DNA of 64,000 nt from NCBI GenBank assembly GCA_039090855.1, contig CM077013.1:134871240-134935239 (forward strand), written 5' to 3'. The translations under genes were made by a program, and so were the position numbers. The notes beneath the pieces are model-generated. The model saw only the letters and a program-made list of their open reading frames with translations, was not told where the DNA came from and did not search any database. The stretch comes from Macrothele yani. Lineage: Eukaryota > Arthropoda > Arachnida > Araneae > Macrothelidae. Below, one piece after another: positions 1 through 11,098 of the stretch; within the stretch, counting starts at the first letter, position 1; every line of letters starts with the position of its first letter.

Positions 1-177
1 TCAATGGGCTATAAGCAGTCGCCCATCCCTAATTTAGGGTCACTGGTTCCAGTGAAGGGAGAGAGCCAGTGCCGTAAGAAAAACACAACATCCATGCCTC
101 ACCGGGATTCGAACCCGGACCCCGTTCGGACAAATGATCAGAGGCCATCGCTTAGACCACTGCGCCACCGGGGCAGC
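1..177 (-). repeat. tRNA-derived SINE, family A (cut by window edge)
   Basis: Read on the minus strand, the head has a Pol III A box (TGGCGCAGTGG) and a perfect B box (GGTTCGAATCC) with tRNA-like spacing. A body shared with six other copies in this window follows. The 3' tail is lost at the window's left edge. It abuts the broken transposon at 241-753. The tRNA-like head is degenerate as a cloverleaf, so this is a SINE and not a tRNA gene. Confidence 0.85.
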
Positions 178-180
178 GCG

Positions 181-238
181 ACGTAAGATATCTGAATCAA
201 GTGCAGTGAGGTAAGATATCTGAATCGAGGTAAGATAT
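181..238. repeat. short tandem repeat, about 3 units
   Basis: The motif GTAAGATATCTGAATC recurs two to three times between the SINE and the transposase remnant. It marks the point where transposase similarity stops. Confidence 0.6.
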
Positions 239-240
239 CT

Positions 241-753
241 TCCCGAAAAGCGAACATTGTGCTTGTTTACCTGACCACTCACGTGAAATGTAGCTTCATC
301 GGTGAAAACTAAGTGATCGGCAAAATCGTCATTTTCAAAACGGTGCTGCATTTCGGCACAAAATTCAAAACGCTGTGTCTTCTCAAGGTCAGTGAGATTT
401 TGTGACATCTGCACTTTGTATGGAATCATTTTCAGCTTCTTTCTCAAAATTCTCCAGATAGTGGACTGTGAGATCTGCACTTTACGACTCACCATCTACG
501 TTGATTTTTCCGGGCTTCGTTGAATGCCGGTGCAAACACTATCGACGACGTCTTCCGAAACACGCGGTCGTCCAGGACTTAAGTTTCCACAAACAGCCCG
601 TAGTTCACATTTTTTATGCCAATCGTAGATAGATTTTCTGGTTGGAGGTTCTTTTTCGAATCGTGATCGAAAATGTCGTTGCACAATGGTTACAGATTCC
701 GGCTTGCTCAATTCAAGAACACAAAACGACTTCTCCACTGCAGACGCTGCCAT
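241..753 (-). pseudogene. Tc1/mariner-superfamily transposase (DUF4817-type), truncated
   Basis: The N-terminal part from the Met at 753 matches the helix-turn-helix region often annotated DUF4817 in arthropod transposases: VQRHFRSRF, then KSIYDWHKK and SPGRPRVSEDVV. One in-frame TAG follows the segment ending RSPEKST. Reading then continues with STIWRILRKKLKMIPYK, a mid-region typical of the family, and with FTDEATFHVSGQVNKHNVR, which carries the first catalytic Asp. Similarity ends near 250, so the rest of the DDE/D domain is missing, apparently through deletion or insertion at the tandem repeat and SINE. Inactive. The family is clear from motif order; the exact subfamily is not. Confidence 0.8.
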
Positions 754-840
754 TTTGACTGACTAGTCACGTGACACGCACGCTATCGCCAACGTTACTT
801 CCCCAGTAGCGGGACACAAACTTTATGAGCACATCTACCT

Positions 841-1194
841 AACGGTTCGCAGTTGTGGTCCGTATCTTCAACTGTTACTGTTTTACAGCATCTGGAAACT
901 GAATACTTTTTTACGAATCATGGTGTATATTGCTATTTCTTTTTAACCGGCTGAAACGAATTAACTCTGCGTTAGCAAAATGTGCTGAATTCAGCTCTAA
1001 CGAATGCAGTAGATTCCAGTTAACTGGGCAATCTCCGAGCCATTTCATTTATTCGGGACAATTCTTGAAGAAAATCCCATATTAGCTATTCTGGATAAAG
1101 CTCCGCATTATTGGAGCAGCCGCTTGGTTAGACCAAAGTGTTTTAGCCCCAGTTGACCGAAATCTACTACATATTCACTGTATAAGTGGGCGGA
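841..1194. other. unassigned AT-rich DNA
   Basis: No coding signal, RNA gene or repeat recognised. It lies between two Tc1-type remnants, and the 3' part may be eroded transposon sequence. Confidence 0.5.
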
Positions 1195-1700
1195 ATAAAC
1201 CTAGTCGCTTTTACGACCAGTGACTTTTCATGGGATACATTTCGTTCCTGAGTGTGTCTGGAGAAATGCTTAACGGCTGCGAGCTACCAGCGTGTGCTGG
1301 CTGATCACCCACACGCTTTCACGGCCTTCTCACATCCTACCGCAGATGGTTTTGTTCCAGAAGGAAAACGCTCCACACCACCGGGCCACTACCACACAGG
1401 CATGGCTCGAGAAACACTCAACTGAGTTTGGAACCGTCCAGTGACCCTCCAAGTCACCAGATTTAAACCCTGTTGAAGCTCTCTGGATTGCCGTGGAAAG
1501 GAACATCAGATACATGGACCCTGGATCGACATCTCCGGAGGAGTTGTGGACAATGCTGCTTGAGGCATGGCTGGTATTACCTCCGAAAAACATTCGGCAT
1601 CTGGTGGAGTCGAAGCCTCGGCGTGAACAGGCTGTTATTCGCGCTAGAAGAGGACCAACACACTATTATGTAGATAGCTCTATATTTTGTCCATTAAGTG
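1195..1700 (+). pseudogene. Tc1-like element, 3' half with C-terminal transposase remnant
   Basis: The translation shows the Tc1 C-terminal signature in order: a degraded QKENAPHH (family QDNAPCH, second Asp), SPDLNPVEALW with the third acidic residue, then LVESKPRREQAVIRARRG at the C-terminus. A TGA replaces the Trp codon before the SPDLNP motif. The right terminal repeat, ending in CCATTAAGTG next to TA at 1701, is close to that of the element at 16190-17316, so both probably belong to one subfamily. The 5' half and left TIR are absent. Inactive. Confidence 0.82.
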
Positions 1701-1702
1701 TA

Positions 1703-2212
1703 TAATTCCAGTGTCTAAACGCTCATATTAGAATTTGCATTGTTACTAAAAATATATATACCAGTTGTTCTAAACGTTGTGCGTACGTACATTAGGAAAA
1801 ATGAAGATTTTAGTTTCGGACGCATTTCTAAAAATACAGGCATTCGCGTTTTGGCGACGTCTTGTCAGTTGTGTCTGTCGGTCATATGTGTTAGAGAGGA
1901 AATACCACTGTTGGACATTTACTGCTGGTGCAAAATAAGAGGACAGTCAAGTGTTTTGGGGGCCTAAGCGATACTTCTTTCTTCCCGACTGAAAGATCCC
2001 TGATAGTGCAATGAACGCGAAGTCTCCTTTTGCTCTGCCTCTCACCATAGTGGCACACTGCACCTTATTAGTGCTGCTAAATACAGAGAAACCATTGGAT
2101 CTTTTCGGTGAATAGGCCTTTTCAGCTTGCACCCCATAGTCAGGTAAATTCTGCGTCGAGTATAGCGGGAAAATAATGCACGAGGAGAATTTTTACACTA
2201 TGCGCGTTATAG
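1703..2212. other. unassigned DNA
   Basis: No recognisable gene or repeat; short open frames only, with no family motifs. Confidence 0.5.
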
Positions 2213-2461
2213 TAGGCACACCGGGCAAAACATTAGTCACCCCTAACAGAAATGGCAGTAGGAAATTACCAGTTGCACAGAGGGCGCCGTGAGAGGATTG
2301 TTGGGAGATGATCAAATGATCACATGTATAGGATTCTACGAAGGGAGTGTCTGACCCCAGGTCTTAAAAAACCCTTAAAAATATGAAGCTATGAGATTTG
2401 GGCTAGAGAGCCTGATAGGAAAGTGAAACGGAAGCGAAGTAGAAAGGGGGAGGAAGACGCC

Positions 2462-2640
2462 CTTATTTATTACCGGGGAAAGGGGGGGGGCAGTACCCGC
2501 GGTCCGACCGCTTAACGTGCTCATTCGACGCACGGCGGATATTTAGTGGATCGAGCGTTCGTACCTTCTGGGATCGAACCTGATGCCCTTTCAGTGGCAG
2601 TCACGAACGTTGCCCACTAGGCCACTCGCGGCCTTTTGCT
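2462..2640 (-). repeat. tRNA-derived SINE, family B, short copy
   Basis: On the minus strand the head contains TGGCCTAGTGG (A box) and GGTTCGATCCC (B box). It shares a conserved body segment (ATATCCGCCGTGCRTCG, then GAGCACGTTAAG) with the 13344-13755 copy. It lies inside the 5' region of the 2215-3772 Tc1 element. The tail reads as a short ATAAATAA-like run. No target duplication could be fixed. Confidence 0.75.
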
Positions 2641-2731
2641 GGGGGATAAATAGCACTGAGGTGGTCTACAGGATCATTTCTGTCTCGTTCAGTGGTGAAG
2701 AGCAACGTGTGTGTTGAATTTAGTCTGCAAT

Positions 2732-3734
2732 ATGGGTCGTAAGACAGACGTTACTGCGTAGCAAAATGGAGTCATCGTGTTTGGCCGTGCCCACGGACAC
2801 AAAAAGTGAATGAAGTCGCCCAATTTGTTGGTGTGTCGAAGCGTACTATTCAGCGGTTCTACAAACAGTGGTGTAGTTCGCAGTCAACTGAAAATCGACG
2901 ACGTAACTGTGGCCGGAAAACGATTCTCAGGAACAGTGACTGCCATCATGTTTCACGCCTAGTAACGGCAAATCGCTTTCAAACAAGGCAACAATTGCTG
3001 CAAACAGTCAATGAAAGTTTTCTCAAACCAATTTTCGAAATGACATTGCGACGAGAACTGCATGCGATGAACATCTGGAGCAGAATACCACGGAAGAGGC
3101 GTCTTTTAACAGCAAGTCAAGTCGCACGTTATCAATGGGCTCAGAGGCACCAAAACTATATACTGTGGAGGATTGGAAACGAGTAATTTGGTCTGATGAG
3201 TCCCGTTTTCGGTTGTACTCCAATGATGGAAGGTGATGAGTGCATCGTCAGGCCCAAACAAGCCTTTAATCCTGATTGTGTCGAAGGTGTTGTTCAAGCT
3301 GAAGGGGGTTCTGTGATGTTTTGGGGATGTCTTTCGTACCACGAAATGGATCCTCTCGTTGCAGTGACGATGAATTTCAACCAGCATGCGTACCTACGCA
3401 TTCCGAATAACCTGATGTGGCCTTTGACTTACATCTCCAGGAGCAGCATCCTATTGCCACCCCTGTCTTCCATTGCCGTGTGCACAGGGCTAAAACTGTG
3501 CTGAGTAGCATGACGAGCAATCTGCAACATAGTCTCTCCTCGACTGGGCCGCCAAATCCCCAGATTTAAATCCTATTGAAAATCTGTGGGCTCATTTGGA
3601 ACAGAATGTGAAATGACGGAATAGACACCCACGTACTATGGCGGAACTTTGAATGCCTCCACAACCTCGTGGAGTCTATACCACACCGGATTCATGCTGT
3701 TATTAAGGCAAAATGCGCCGTCACCGGTTATTAG
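2732..3734 (+). pseudogene. Tc1-like transposase, frameshifted
   Basis: It begins MGRKTDVTA, is broken by an early stop, then reads VSKRTIQRFYKQW, a paired-like helix-turn-helix. ARYQWAQRH and the WSDESRFRLYSNDGR segment (first catalytic Asp) follow, the latter only after a frame change near 3160. GSVMFWGCLSYHEMDPLV and AAKSPDLNPIENLWAHLE (third acidic residue) come next, and the end is IKAKCAVTGY-stop. Several stops and frameshifts make it inactive. Length and motif order fit the roughly 340-residue Tc1 family. It lies wholly between matched TIRs, which confirms the assignment. Confidence 0.85.
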
Positions 3735-3774
3735 GTAAGTTCTGACAGGGATAATTTTTTGTCCGGTGTGCCTA

Positions 3775-5439
3775 TCACAACAAAAGCCAGCAGAGTTCAG
3801 AAGTTTTAACAGTCTGAAATTAGAAACTGAAATATCTCCAAATTTACGTAATCTGGCTGGAATATTTTTATCATAGAAAAGGTTCGAAAATGCATGAAGT
3901 ACTTTTTTTTTTTTTTTTTCGCAAACAACAATTCTTTTCAAGAATGGTATGTAAAAGGTGACATACAGTGCTTAAAAGTAAATATACATTAATGTAACCT
4001 CACTGATGTATGTATTTGAGCAACCATGCGGTAAAATTTTTCAATGCAAAAAATACACGGGGAGTTTTGAAATCGAATACACAAAATAAATTTCGTAATG
4101 TGTCTTCTGAAATAGCAGGCAGTGTGGAAAAAAAAATTTAAGCCACCTTAAGGAAAAAACCTTCACAAAAGAAAAAAAAAATGGAAAGGAGTGTAACATC
4201 AACTTTATGGTTTTAACTTACCCAGTAATTCGTTACCATCTTTCTTATATATATATATATATAACCCCCTCCTCCTCCTCCTCCTCCTCCTCTCAAAAAA
4301 AATATATTAAGGACAAAACTTAACAATGCAGACTATTAAATAACTAAAACAGAGTTCAGAAAAGTCAATGATTGATAATGGCTTATTTAAGATCGGGTGA
4401 ATTGAAAACACGTGCTATTAGGACAACATGGTAAAATAAAAATTAAAGTGAACTAATACGCATACTTCACATCAGTAATGAGATTTCATATGCAAAAAAA
4501 AATGGCTATTTCACTTTTTGTCATACCAATAATCTATGAAAAATAAAAACTGGGTTTCATAAGCTGAAACAAGTTAATGCTATTCAAACTTTCTTTGGCG
4601 GTATCAAGATAGTTGTTCCAAAGAAAAAGGGGTGGGGGAGTAAAATAATCCTTTAAAAAAAAGAATGAGGAAAAATGTGTTATCTTTCAGCATCTGGACT
4701 CTAAAGGGTGATAAAAAAAAAAAGTCTTAACATCCACTGAGTGTATCACTAAGATGAAGAAAAAAAGGTAGAGAAGAAAGATAAGGAAAACTTGTCTTGT
4801 GGTTCTTTTTTTTTTTTTTTTTCTCTCCATTGTCAAGTAGAAGGCATAAAAAAAAACGCAGTTTTCGAGAAAATTAAAAGATAGCTGGATAAAACTGTCA
4901 AGTGGGCAATAAACTTGACTGCAAGACATGGTGAACTAGATTTTTTTTTCCTCCCTCGTGTGTTAGGAGGCACGAAAAGGGTTTATCCAAGAATTATGTG
5001 GCCATTTTTTGCCCTGATGCTGCTGCTTCATTCAAACATCGCGGTTGTCTGACCTTTTTTGTCAACGAGCGAATTAAAAGTGGGTGTTTCTAAACAAAAT
5101 ATAAAACACAGAAAGACGTGCCAAAACTACAAGAACTTTGAGTGCAGCATGAGATATCCTCTCAACAAACGTTTTATCAAGAAAATCGATACCGTAACGC
5201 GCTGGGCGAATATGTCAGACCAAGTTAAAAAAAAAAAAAAAAAGGGATCTGTAACGGTTTGGTGGAAAGTACTCCTTTTTCAACCATAGATTTCAGTATA
5301 ATATACATTGTAGTTACATATTATTTAACTAAAGTGTTCTCTCAAGTCTTCACCGAGACGTTCAAGTTTTTCAATTCTACGGTCTAGTTCTTTGAGTCAG
5401 CATTTCAATTCTACGGTCTTCTTGCAAGCTAAGCAGAGG
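3775..5439. other. AT-rich unassigned region with homopolymers
   Basis: Many A and T runs, an (AT)n tract near 4247-4262 and a (CTC)n tract at about 4268-4292. Open frames here are lysine- and phenylalanine-rich by-products of the homopolymers. No family motif seen. Confidence 0.6.
4246..4293. repeat. (TA)n and (CTC)n microsatellites
   Basis: A (TA) run is followed directly by a pyrimidine (CTC/CCT) run. Confidence 0.9.
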
Positions 5440-5590
5440 CCTCTGTGCAGCTGAGGAATGCATTTACGTGCATATAATAAGTGTGCACTAATAATGTTTT
5501 CGATTTCTTGCATTGTGAAATAAAAAAAAAAATTGCCAGTGGCATGGACCGAATCCTGCTGCTTCGGAGCCGAATGCTTTCCCAATTAAG
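5440..5590 (-). repeat. tRNA-derived SINE, family D, copy 1
   Basis: On the minus strand the head reads GTAGCTTAATTGGGAAAGC (A-box-like), then the B-box-like GGATTCGGTCC. The same head occurs at about 6050 and 6400. A family A SINE begins directly at its head side (5591). Confidence 0.6.
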
Positions 5591-5812
5591 CTACACTTCT
5601 GCGGTGGCGCAGTGGTCTAAGCGCTGGCTTATAACATTTCGTCCGAGAAGGGTCCGGGTTCGGATTCCGGTGAGGCATGAATGTTGTGGATGTCTTACGG
5701 CACTGGCTCTCACCCTTCCCTAGAGCCAGTGGCTCTAAATTCGGGACGGGCGAATGCTTATAAGCCCATTGAGTTGCTCATGGTGGTCGTTAAACCTTCA
5801 AAGAAAAAAAAA
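5591..5812 (+). repeat. tRNA-derived SINE, family A
   Basis: The head has A box GGTGGCGCAGTGG and B box GGGTTCGGATTCC (one change from ideal). The shared body ends in GTGGTCGTTAAACC and a poly(A) tail at about 5800-5816. It sits between copies of SINE family D. Confidence 0.88.
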
Positions 5813-6085
5813 AAAAATTCCGGGCGATGTGTGGAAGAATCGTCACACATTTTTCGAAGCAAAGAAGGAATTTTTCGTTAATTCCACACGATTTGAGGAA
5901 AGAACATCTGATTTTTTCGAAGAACCCAACAGTCAGTAGTTCCATTTTCACAATCGGGCGCCAGTGTGAAATTCAGAAATTTGCCGGTGACGGAGATCGA
6001 ATCCTTCTCCGGAACCGAATGCTTTCGAAATTAAGCTACACCGACAGAATTTATCGCTGCAACTTTACCGACTAGACATGTGCTT
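5813..6085 (-). repeat. tRNA-derived SINE, family D, copy 2
   Basis: It carries the family D head (TAGCTTAATTTCGAAAGCAT and GGATTCGATCTCC on the minus strand) and a body with TTTTTCGAAGAACCCAACAG in plus orientation. It is similar over most of its length to 6200-6430. Confidence 0.6.
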
Positions 6086-6199
6086 CATCTCTGTAGTAAA
6101 TCACATCCCCCCCCACTCCGTTGAGAAAGAGTTGGGACGTAATCATTAGTATCCAAGTCAACTAGCAAACAATACTTGAAGTAGCTCGTTGAAGAAGAA

Positions 6200-6430
6200 A
6201 TTCTTCATTAATTCCAGACGAGATGTGTGGAAATAACATCACACATTTTTCGAAGAACCCAACAGCCAGTAGACCCATTTCCACTATTGGGGGGCACCCA
6301 TGTGAAATTCACAAAACAGCCGGTGGTGGGTTTGGAAACCGCATTCTTTCAGCTCCGGAGCCGAATGCTTTCCCAATTAAGCTAAACAGACGAAATTTAT
6401 CGCTGCAACTTTCGTCTTGACATGTGCTTT
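6200..6430 (-). repeat. tRNA-derived SINE, family D, copy 3
   Basis: Same body and head as the 5813-6085 copy. The two copies lie in direct orientation about 330 bp apart, as if part of a tandem duplication. Confidence 0.6.
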
Positions 6431-6683
6431 ACCTCTGTAGTACATCACAGCATGCACATGTTACTCACGCTGCACCTTAATTTTCACAGCACAGGGTGGT
6501 CCAAAAGTATAACCACCACTTATAGACAAAGCTGCTGTAGAATGTTACTGATTATAAAGTTCTAAATTGGAAAAAAAAAAAAAAAAAAAAAGAAAAGAAA
6601 GGGAGAAACTTCCCTAAACAATAGAACAATGCAGCATTGAGATTTCTATTATAAGACATTCTCATACCATCCAATATTTTGCT

Positions 6684-7165
6684 GTGTTTATAGTTCCGTA
6701 TTCTACATCAAAATTTCAAGTGCATCATAAACAATTATCAATTTCCTGCTGGTCTCCGCAAGTCCCCGCAACTTTATGTTTTGAGCCAGTCTTTTTCGAA
6801 GTCACTCCGGCACGCTTTGGAACTTTATCCAACGATCTCCAATGCGGTCTTTCCCTCTCCCTTGGAATCCAGTCTAGCGCTTCAGTTGATCAACGGTGTT
6901 CCCTAATCCATACGTTCTTCTTCAAGTTCTTCCTATCTTTCCTTTTTGCGTCAAGCGAGCATCTCTATATGATTTTTTCAGTTGTTTGCAGCACTGTCTT
7001 TTTTAGTTATGGTCCATTTTTTGATTAGTAAGTGAAAATTGAAAGTATGCATATGATAAAGCACGTCTTTTAATACATAATGGTAAAAACTGCTCTTTAA
7101 AACTACTGTTTCTTCCAAAAGTCCTCCAACCATGTTTAATAGGCCTTGTAACGACCCTCGCTCCT
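6684..7165 (-). mobile_element. RTE-type LINE fragment, heavily decayed
   Basis: On the minus strand this matches the C-terminal and 3' region of the 59097-62281 RTE. Shared stretches include CTTGGAATCCAGTCTA and CTGTTTCTTCCAAAAG in the same order and spacing. No usable reading frame remains. Confidence 0.65.
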
Positions 7166-7177
7166 TTCAACCTTTTT

Positions 7178-8409
7178 TACGCTTTCCAACCATAGGTTAA
7201 ACAAGAGTATATGCTCCAGCTTCGTCCGTCTGTCGGCAAGATAACTCGCGTAAAAATGTTTCGATTTCGATGAAATTTTAGTATGTGGTAGGGGACCACC
7301 TGGAGACGAATCCTATTGAAAACGGACGAAATGGGGTCAAAGGTCAGGACATAGGATCGGGATCCTTTCCATCGCCCTTATCCCGTACTATTAAAGGAGC
7401 AATTCTGGTATGTATGTAAATTTTATTTTGAAAACGGCTCTAAGGATTTTGATGAAAGTCGTTAACCTACTGTTTTCTGGTACTAGAAATCGATTTAGCT
7501 TGATCTGGACTTTAGGAAAATTCGTTTAGTGCGTTAAATAACCACCCCGAATTACCACGATTTTAGTGTCATGGCGTCGTCCTATTAATGTTGCCGACGC
7601 TTAGAAATCTTATGACGTCATAATCTCGCGATTGAGATGTTGGCGCGCGGTCACGCCATCTCTCTCATTACGTCACACATTGTGTGTGGATCCTATTAAA
7701 GTTTTATGACGTCACAATCTTTCGAGCAGATGGTCGTGATTTCCATTTGCCTCGTTACGTCACGTGTTGTGCGCGTATGTCCGTCCGCAAGATAATTCGC
7801 GTAAAAATCGTCCGATTTCGATGAACTTTTAGTATGTGGAAGGGGAACACCTGGGTAGGAACCCTATAGAAAGTGAACGAAATGGGGTCAACGGTCAGGA
7901 CATAGGAGCGGGATCCATTCCACTGCTCTCATGCGTCATAACTAACGTAAAAAAGGTTCCATTTCGATTGAATTTTATTATGTGGTAGGGGACCACCTGG
8001 GGACAAACCCTATTGAAGATGGGCGAAATGGGGTCAAAGGTCAGGACATAGAAAGGGAATCACTTCCATCGCCATTATGCGTCATAACTTACGTAAAAAT
8101 TATTCGATTTGGATGAAATCTTAGTATGTTGTAAAGGCCTGCCTGGGGACGAATCCTACTGAAAATGGACGAAATGGGGTCAAAGGTTAGGACACAGGAG
8201 CGGGATCTATTCCATAGCCTTTATGCTCATAACTTACATAAAAATGCTTTGATTGCGACAAAACGTTATGTTAATTCGGAGGTATACTAAACCGGTTCTG
8301 TAGAATATCATCGAAATGGGATCAAAAGTCAGGGCACAGGACCAAGATTTATTCCACAGCCATTATCCTCATAACTTGAGTAATTATTTCTGGCATGTTG
8401 GAAAGCGTA
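7178..8409. mobile_element. unclassified inverted-terminus element made of ~145-bp tandem units
   Basis: It starts TACGCTTTCCAAC and ends with the exact inverse GTTGGAAAGCGTA. Five units of about 145 bp lie inside, each with CGATTTCGATGAAATTTTAG-like, GGACCACCTGG-like and AAATGGGGTCAAAGGTCAGG blocks. The first unit is separated from the others by a roughly 400-bp spacer (7386-7785). A shorter three-unit copy is at 44336-44881. Both copies also share about 35 bp beyond the right terminus, so the true boundary may lie further out. No protein-coding capacity seen. Confidence 0.7.
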
Positions 8410-8927
8410 TTATAATCAATGCATTGCATGATTTTACTAACTTGTTCTTAATATAGCTGTCATCTAGTGAGAGCAGTCACATAATTTTGTTAGTTCGATC
8501 CATAGAATCACACCATGAAAAATATAAAGTTCGAAGACTTCCGTGTAACAATAACAAACCGTTTATTTTGATATATCCATGTGGTTTGGGAATTATCATA
8601 GGGCAGGTTATGGAAGACTTGATTGACCTGGTCTCCGTCCGTGCCATGGAGCCCAGACCCGCGCTTCGTGCTTTTCGTAAACCGACGCTGCAACTACGCC
8701 AACGCAACACAAACCATGATTTCCGAACACATTTCGTCTCTTCCGTTGCCAATTCCACGACAGACCTTTCTGAACCAAGATCCCCGTCTTTTTCCCTCCA
8801 AAAATCTCTTCTTAAAAGCCAAGAAAATCTCCACTCTCCCCTTAACCGGATTTCGGAATTAATCCTCACCTACTTTGGGCTACCTTCAAACACTGTTAAG
8901 TTTGAGTCTCTCTTATTAACGCACCCT
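8410..8927. other. unassigned region with overlapping open frames
   Basis: Open frames exist on both strands: 153 codons plus at 8487-8948 and 130 codons minus at 8477-8869. Neither shows a domain, signal peptide or family motif I recognise. One could be a host exon, but nothing supports that. Confidence 0.4.
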
Positions 8928-8938
8928 ACGAAACATTT

Positions 8939-9148
8939 TTTCCTTTAATTGATGATATAACGACCACTGTGAGCAACTCAATGGGCTATGAGCAGTCGCC
9001 CGTCCCTAATTTAGGGCCACTGGTTCTAGGGATGGCAGAAAGCCAGTGACGTAAGACAAACATCCATGCTTCACGGGATTCGAACCGGACCCTTCCTCGG
9101 GCTAATGATCATAAGCCAGCGCTTAGAGCACTGCGCCACCGGAGCAGC
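8939..9148 (-). repeat. tRNA-derived SINE, family A, with target duplication
   Basis: Minus-strand family A copy with recognisable A and B boxes. It is flanked by the 11-bp direct repeat ACGAAACATTT at 8928-8938 and 9149-9159, as expected of LINE-mediated insertion. Confidence 0.9.
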
Positions 9149-9420
9149 ACGAAACATTTCTATGTCACCCAAGGCAAGTACAATACACTTCAAATACTTA
9201 GACATATAGTTATGTACTAAGCCGAACGTAATGTGGCTACTTGCGTGTATCAGACACCAACAGCCTTAAAACACGTTTTTTCGTCCCCTCTGCCCTTAAA
9301 CGGCGCGAACAAAGAAATTCCACGTGGGAATGAATACATATTTATAATTATTTTTTCTGAATTGGGGATTAGCGAATCTTACAGGCCTATTAATTTCTTT
9401 TTCGGTGTAGCCCTATCTTA

Positions 9421-9902
9421 ATGTTTGTTGTTCAAGGTATTTACATACATTTAAGCATCTGTTACCTCTAGATTTCACCCATCAACTTTCAAATCAATTT
9501 TTGTAAAAGCATCAATTTAGTTTTCTGCAAATTCAATATTAAAATCTTTTTGTTCTTGTCAGCAAGTTTCTGGATTAAATATTGCAGCCCTGAGGGGATA
9601 CTTGAAAAAAAGACAATGGTTGAATCATCGTCATTGATCTTTATCCCTTTGTCTTCACAGTTCGATGATTGAAAGACATTCTGCAACGCGGGATTGAAGA
9701 GTGCTGGAGATGCGGTGTCACCGTGTCTCACTCCCTTTCCAATTTTTATAGGTGTTGTTCCCTCAAACAGTCGAAGCTTTGCGCTTATATTTTCATACAT
9801 GACATTAATAATATTAATGTAAGCATCTTCAGTACCGCAGAATTTCAAAGACGTAACTGCTGATGGTTTCGTAGAATGAAAAGCCTTTTCATAAAGGACA
9901 TT
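9421..9902 (-). pseudogene. RTE-type LINE reverse transcriptase fragment
   Basis: The minus-strand translation reads EDAYINIINVMYENISAKLR, then PIKIGKGVRHGDTASPALFN (RT motif B region) and LILNLQKTKLMLL. It aligns collinearly with the RTE at 59112-62072. The catalytic FADD region is lost through local rearrangement (DDDSTIVFF in its place). The fragment is interrupted at 9903 by a Tc1 element and resumes at 11721. Confidence 0.85.
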
Positions 9903-10538
9903 TACTATATTATTAAAAGTATTTGGACACCAAAATGTTTTGGGACAAATGACTTTATTATCGCAGTTGGTGACTACTCGGTCAACATTTGTCGAGGCAC
10001 ACTATCAACAAATTTCCGGTTGGTCTCGACATGTAATGGACTGTCATTCGTCCTGCAAAGCTGCTGCCAGAATGGAGAGCGAAGATGATGGTTGTGATCG
10101 ATTTCGTATCCGTCACTCCAGTTCGCCCCAGATGTGTTCGACGGGATTAAGATCAGAACTCTGAGCAGGCCAGTCTAACAATTCCACCTCATTTTCAAGA
10201 AACAAGCAGCTCGATCGTGTTGGAAGAGACAACGGTCATTTCCACAATGCTGCCACGTTGTTCGTAAGGCAGAATTATCCAGAACGTCGAGGTTCATGGT
10301 GTGTTCAGAGTTCATGGTCTGTTGTATAATAAGCAACGGGCCGAGTACCATCCACGAAAAACAAACTCCATACCATGGTGGAGCCTTCGCAGAACTTAAC
10401 AATTGGAAGAACACAATCCGACGAAAATCGTTCACCAGTCTGTCGCCAGATCCAAACCCGTCAGTCAGATTGGAAGAGTGAAAGGTGTGACTCATCACTC
10501 CAAAGAACAGTTTTCTAGTCATCCACACTCCAGGAATG

Positions 10539-10539
10539 A

Positions 10540-10593
<54 letters not shown>
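10539..10593. repeat. (CA)n microsatellite inside the transposase
   Basis: About 27 CA units, in a frame that extends rather than breaks the minus-strand open frame. Confidence 0.95.
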
Positions 10594-10947
10594 ACTCTAA
10601 ACGGCGCTTCGGATTCACGGTATCGATGTGTATCTTGTGTGCCACTGCTCTGCGAAAATAACCCACACTGCGCAACTGTCTGCGGATAGTTATGGTACAA
10701 GCAGCATTAGAAACGGCAGAAGAACCAATCCCGTTGTCCCGTTCTTCTTCTGCCGTTTATATCGCTCCTACTTCAGCAGCGATAGAAACGGCAGAAGAAG
10801 AAGAACGGGATTTCTTAACATTTCTCACCATGGCTCTTCTGTCACGTTCTGTCAGTTTTTGCCACCTACCGGAACGTTTGTTTTGTTTTTTATTTTTCGT
10901 TGTTGTTGTACCGTCCTGTTTTCATCTTTTTTCACGACATCACTAAA

Positions 10948-11098
10948 TAGACAAAATAATCGCTCTTTCCACGTTTATCTTTAATTAACACACAGCAATC
11001 GAAAAATTGTTATCCGGACACCGCTGGGATCGAACCCCAGATCTCTCGATAACTAGTCGAGTGCGTTCGTCTTACGCTACGGTGGCCAACAATCCACG
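10948..11098 (-). repeat. tRNA-like element (SINE family C), left arm
   Basis: Read minus, it has GTAGCGTAAGACGAACGCAC (A-box-like) then GGGGTTCGATCCCAGC (B box). A tail shared with the right arm follows (TTAATTAAAGATAAACGTGG). It forms the left arm of a ~150-bp inverted repeat. Confidence 0.75.

Larger units (their letters stand above)
2215..3772 (+). mobile_element. Tc1-like element, complete ends, TA target duplication
   Basis: The left terminus GGCACACCGGGCAAAA is mirrored at the right terminus (TTTTTTGTCCGGTGTGCC). Both are flanked by TA (2213-2214 and 3773-3774). The 1558-bp length is close to Tc1 size once the internal SINE at about 2462-2640 is discounted. Confidence 0.88.

Noticed and set aside
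111..177. Functional tRNA gene
   Set aside because: A and B boxes are good, but the stems do not pair as a cloverleaf and the same head recurs with a SINE body.
6490..6600. Possible Tc1/mariner terminal repeat (GGTGGTCCAAAAGTA)
   Set aside because: No matching inverse end or transposase nearby.
8477..8948. Overlapping 130- and 153-codon frames on opposite strands
   Set aside because: No recognisable motif, and no splice or regulatory context; kept only as unassigned sequence.
10175..10675. Protein with a long Val-Cys repeat
   Set aside because: The repeat is (GT)n microsatellite inside a dead Tc1 transposase, not a real low-complexity protein.
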